Positions 6,278 to 8,019 of a stretch of 8,019 nucleotides of DNA are shown in pieces. Position numbers and translations under genes: made by a program. The notes beneath the pieces were generated by a model. That model was not told the origin of the DNA. It worked only from the letters and a program-made list of their open reading frames with translations, and ran no database searches. Where the stretch lies: positions 1-8,019 of the forward strand of contig CALCTW010000010.1 in NCBI GenBank assembly GCA_937907055.1, read 5' to 3'. Within the stretch, counting starts at the first letter, position 1, and every line of letters starts with the position of its first letter. The stretch comes from an uncultured Clostridia bacterium. Its GTDB lineage: Bacteria; Bacillota; Clostridia; Christensenellales; Aristaeellaceae.

Positions 6278-7534
6278 ATGGTCAAGATCAATGTTATTTC
6301 CGGTTTTTTGGGTGCAGGTAAGACCACCCTCATCAAAAAGCTCCTCACCGGCAGCCTGAAAAATGAACGTGTCGTGCTGCTCGAAAATGAATACGGCGAT
6401 GTCGGCATCGACGGCAGCTTCATGCAGGAAGCGGGCATCGTGGTCAATGAGCTCAACGCCGGCTGCATCTGCTGCACGCTCGCGGGCGATTTCCAGAAGA
6501 GCATCGATCAGCTGATCGATACCTACCACCCTGATCGCATCCTTGTCGAGCCCACCGGTGTCGGCAAGCTGAGCGAGATCCTTTCCGCGGTCGAAGCCGC
6601 CAAGGCCCGCCACGATGATATCGAGGTCCGCGGCAGCGCCACCGTTGTGGATGCCGGCAAGGCCCACATGTACATGAAAAACTTCGGTGAGTTCTTCCTC
6701 GATCAGATCAAGAGCGCCAGCACCGTCATCTTCAGCCGCACCCAGCTGCTCTCCGCCGACCGCGTGGAAAAGAGCCGCGTGCTGATCAGCGAACAGCATC
6801 CCGATGCCCGCATCATCACCACCCCCTGGGATGACATGGATCCCGATCTGATGCTGCAGGTCATCGAGGACGGCAAGCCCATCGTTTTCGAGGCGATGGA
6901 GCTGGATGATGACGATGACGACGAGGACGAGCATCATCACCATCATCACCACCACCATGATGATGAAGAGTGCAACGATCCCGATTGCGAATGCCACCAT
7001 CATCACGATGACGACGACGATGACGACGAGGACGAGCATGAGCATCATCATCACCACCATCACCACCATGATGGCGAAGAATGTGATGATCCCGAGTGCG
7101 AATGCCACCATCATCACCATGACGACGATGATGACGATGACGACGATGACGAGCACGAGCATCATCATCACCATCATCATGAGCACGGTGAGTGCTCCGA
7201 TCCCAACTGCTCCTGCCATCACCATCATCACCACCATCACGGCGAAGGCCACGATGCTGATGAGGTGTTCCAGAATATCGGTGTGGAAACGGCCAATCGC
7301 TATGAGCAGAGCGACATCAGCGCCATGCTGGATGCCCTCTCCGATGAAGAAGAATACGGCCGCATCCTGCGCGCCAAGGGCGTTCTGCAGGATACCGCCG
7401 GCAACTGGTTCGAGTTTGACTATGTTCCCGGCGAAGCCCAGCTGCGTCCCGGCAAGGCGGATTACACCGGCCGCTTCTGCGTGATCGGTGTGGATATCAA
7501 CGAAAAAGCACTGCGGGAGCTGTTCAGGGCATGA
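6278..7534 (+). CDS. CobW/COG0523 (G3E) GTPase with a triple Asp/His/Cys metal-binding repeat
   Basis: Predicted cytoplasmic metallochaperone GTPase. The family uses GTP hydrolysis to load or release metals such as Zn, Co or Ni; the metal here is unknown. Of 418 residues, the N-terminal GTPase domain (1-~207) shows Walker A Gly-Phe-Leu-Gly-Ala-Gly-Lys-Thr-Thr at 9-17, Glu-Asn-Glu-Tyr-Gly at 36-40, the metal motif Gly-Cys-Ile-Cys-Cys at 62-66, and Glu-Pro-Thr-Gly at 91-94. The base-specificity motif Asn-Lys-x-Asp is replaced by Ser-Arg-Thr-Gln at 153-156. Residues 210-321 are the three-repeat acidic/His/Cys insert. The CobW C-terminal domain follows (about 327-418, ending Phe-Cys-Val-Ile-Gly-Val-Asp-Ile). 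His-rich linkers between the two domains are common in this family, but this one is unusually long and ordered. The TGA overlaps the next ATG (ATGA), so translation is probably coupled. No Zur or cobalamin control site was recognised. Confidence 0.94.
   Translation: MVKINVISGFLGAGKTTLIKKLLTGSLKNERVVLLENEYGDVGIDGSFMQEAGIVVNELNAGCICCTLAGDFQKSIDQLIDTYHPDRILVEPTGVGKLSEILSAVEAAKARHDDIEVRGSATVVDAGKAHMYMKNFGEFFLDQIKSASTVIFSRTQLLSADRVEKSRVLISEQHPDARIITTPWDDMDPDLMLQVIEDGKPIVFEAMELDDDDDDEDEHHHHHHHHHDDEECNDPDCECHHHHDDDDDDDEDEHEHHHHHHHHHDGEECDDPECECHHHHHDDDDDDDDDDEHEHHHHHHHEHGECSDPNCSCHHHHHHHHGEGHDADEVFQNIGVETANRYEQSDISAMLDALSDEEEYGRILRAKGVLQDTAGNWFEFDYVPGEAQLRPGKADYTGRFCVIGVDINEKALRELFRA
6905..7240 (+). 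repeat. Three 37-residue Asp/His/Cys repeats, GAY/CAY-rich DNA
   Basis: Residues 210-321 of the first GTPase. Each unit has an Asp run (6, 7 and 10), a short Glu/Asp/His link, a His run (9, 9 and 7), then Cys-x-Asp-Pro-x-Cys-x-Cys and a second His run (4, 5 and 8). The Cys clusters start at 232, 269 and 306 (nt 6971, 7082, 7193), an exact spacing of 37 residues or 111 bp. Units 1 and 2 are closest in DNA sequence; unit 3 has diverged (Ser-Asp-Pro-Asn-Cys-Ser-Cys). Total about 45 His and 9 Cys. The DNA is mostly GAT/GAC and CAT/CAC triplets mixed irregularly, so it is not a pure microsatellite. Confidence 0.95.
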
Positions 7535-8019
7535 GAGAAGATCGTATCATCCCGGTCTTCCTGATCACCGGTTTTCTGGAGAGCGGCAAGACTTCCATGA
7601 TCAGCCGCCGTGTAAAGGATCAGGAATTTACCCGCGGCACCAAGACCCTCGTCATCTGCTGCGAGGAGGGCATCGAAGAATACGATCCCGCTGAAATGGC
7701 CCGCCTGAACGTGGATGTCGTTGTGATCGATGAACCCGAAAATTACAACGCCCGCGCGCTCAAGATCATCAATCGTGATCACAAGCCCGAGCGTGTCATC
7801 ATCGAATACAACAGCATGTGGGGCATCGAAAAGCTGGGCGCCACCCGACTGCCTCCCAACTGGGAGTTCATGCAGGTCATCACCCTGGCGGATGCCGGCA
7901 CCTTCAGCAATTACATGAACAACATGCGCAAGTTCATGACCGATCCCATGAAGGAAGCGGATATGATCAAGATCAACCGCTGCACGCCGGATTTCCCCAA
8001 GAGCGACTGGCGCCGTCAG
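7531..8019 (+). CDS. Second G3E-family P-loop GTPase, CxCC-less (3' end beyond window)
   Basis: The first 163 residues of a second COG0523-like protein. Walker A is Gly-Phe-Leu-Glu-Ser-Gly-Lys-Thr-Ser at 14-22, after a typical Pro-Val-Phe-Leu-Ile-Thr strand. Cys43-Cys44-Glu-Glu-Gly stands where the family has its Asn-Glu-x-Gly segment. No CxCC motif is present where one is expected; that stretch reads Asp-Val-Val-Val-Ile-Asp-Glu-Pro. The usual Glu-Pro-Thr-Gly is replaced by Glu-Tyr-Asn-Ser-Met-Trp at 92-97. The base-specificity position may be Ile-Asn-Arg-Cys-Thr at 148-152. Asp121 in Leu-Ala-Asp-Ala-Gly-Thr-Phe matches the family's Val-Asp-Ala strand. The ATG overlaps the upstream stop, and the only SD-like sequence (GGGAG, 12 nt upstream) is poorly spaced, so translation probably depends on coupling. 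It is likely a divergent paralogue acting with the first GTPase; function is inferred from family and position. Confidence 0.88.
   Translation, partial: MREDRIIPVFLITGFLESGKTSMISRRVKDQEFTRGTKTLVICCEEGIEEYDPAEMARLNVDVVVIDEPENYNARALKIINRDHKPERVIIEYNSMWGIEKLGATRLPPNWEFMQVITLADAGTFSNYMNNMRKFMTDPMKEADMIKINRCTPDFPKSDWRRQ

Noticed and set aside
6905..7240. CRISPR array or simple microsatellite
   Set aside because: The repeat is coding, with an intact frame, conserved Cys clusters and mixed synonymous codons; there are no spacers.
6152..7252. Long minus-strand open frame opposite the His/Asp repeat, encoding Met/Val/Ile runs
   Set aside because: It is the antisense of GAY/CAY triplets, which gives hydrophobic low complexity. 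The plus-strand GTPase is clearly the real gene, and the frame also runs across the promoter region.

Overview
The window reads as two pieces of DNA from different bacteria joined near position 805-840. Positions 1 to about 805 (minus strand) hold the last ~42 codons of murE followed 3 bp later by the first 226 codons of mraY. This is the classical order of the division and cell-wall (dcw) cluster. The MraY carries a periplasmic insertion characteristic of Bacteroidota, so this end looks Bacteroidales-like. Everything from about 840 to 8019 has a different style: more GC-rich, strong Shine-Dalgarno (SD) sites and overlapping start/stop codons. I read it as a Bacillota/Clostridia-type genome (gut or rumen Eubacteriales or Christensenellales-like is my guess, low confidence). 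The two pieces meet inside an in-frame hybrid of an ABC-transporter solute-binding protein and MurE. Both families have an Ala-Ile-Arg-Tyr-Ala-Ile-Asp-like stretch at that point, so a metagenome assembly chimera is the simplest explanation.

The Clostridia-type part has two divergent transcription units. The minus-strand unit starts from a near-consensus promoter (-35 at 6023-6028, -10 at 6000-6005). It runs polA (DNA polymerase I), coaE (dephospho-CoA kinase, broken by one in-frame TAG), a membrane-anchored lytic transglycosylase, and a family 5 solute-binding protein cut off by the junction. Spacing is tight (polA/coaE ATGA overlap, a 33 bp gap, then a 23 bp overlap), so it is probably one operon. 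It mixes DNA repair, CoA synthesis, peptidoglycan remodelling and peptide or solute uptake.

The plus-strand unit starts from an extended -10 promoter (6206-6214). It encodes two adjacent G3E-family (CobW/COG0523) P-loop GTPases overlapping by ATGA. The first has the CxCC metal-binding motif and a very unusual insert: three repeats with an exact 37-residue period, each with an Asp run, a His run and a Cys-x-Asp-Pro-x-Cys-x-Cys cluster. That gives about 45 His and 9 Cys in roughly 112 residues. The second, cut by the window end, keeps its Walker A motif but lacks CxCC. Together they look like a metal-handling module: a metallochaperone GTPase with a built-in metal sponge, plus a divergent partner.

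The 372 bp between the units is pyrimidine-rich on the plus strand. It contains both promoters, a 17 bp exact direct repeat, a 10 bp palindrome next to the cobW-like promoter, and a leader stem-loop just ahead of the cobW-like SD. No rRNA, tRNA, CRISPR array or insertion sequence was recognised.
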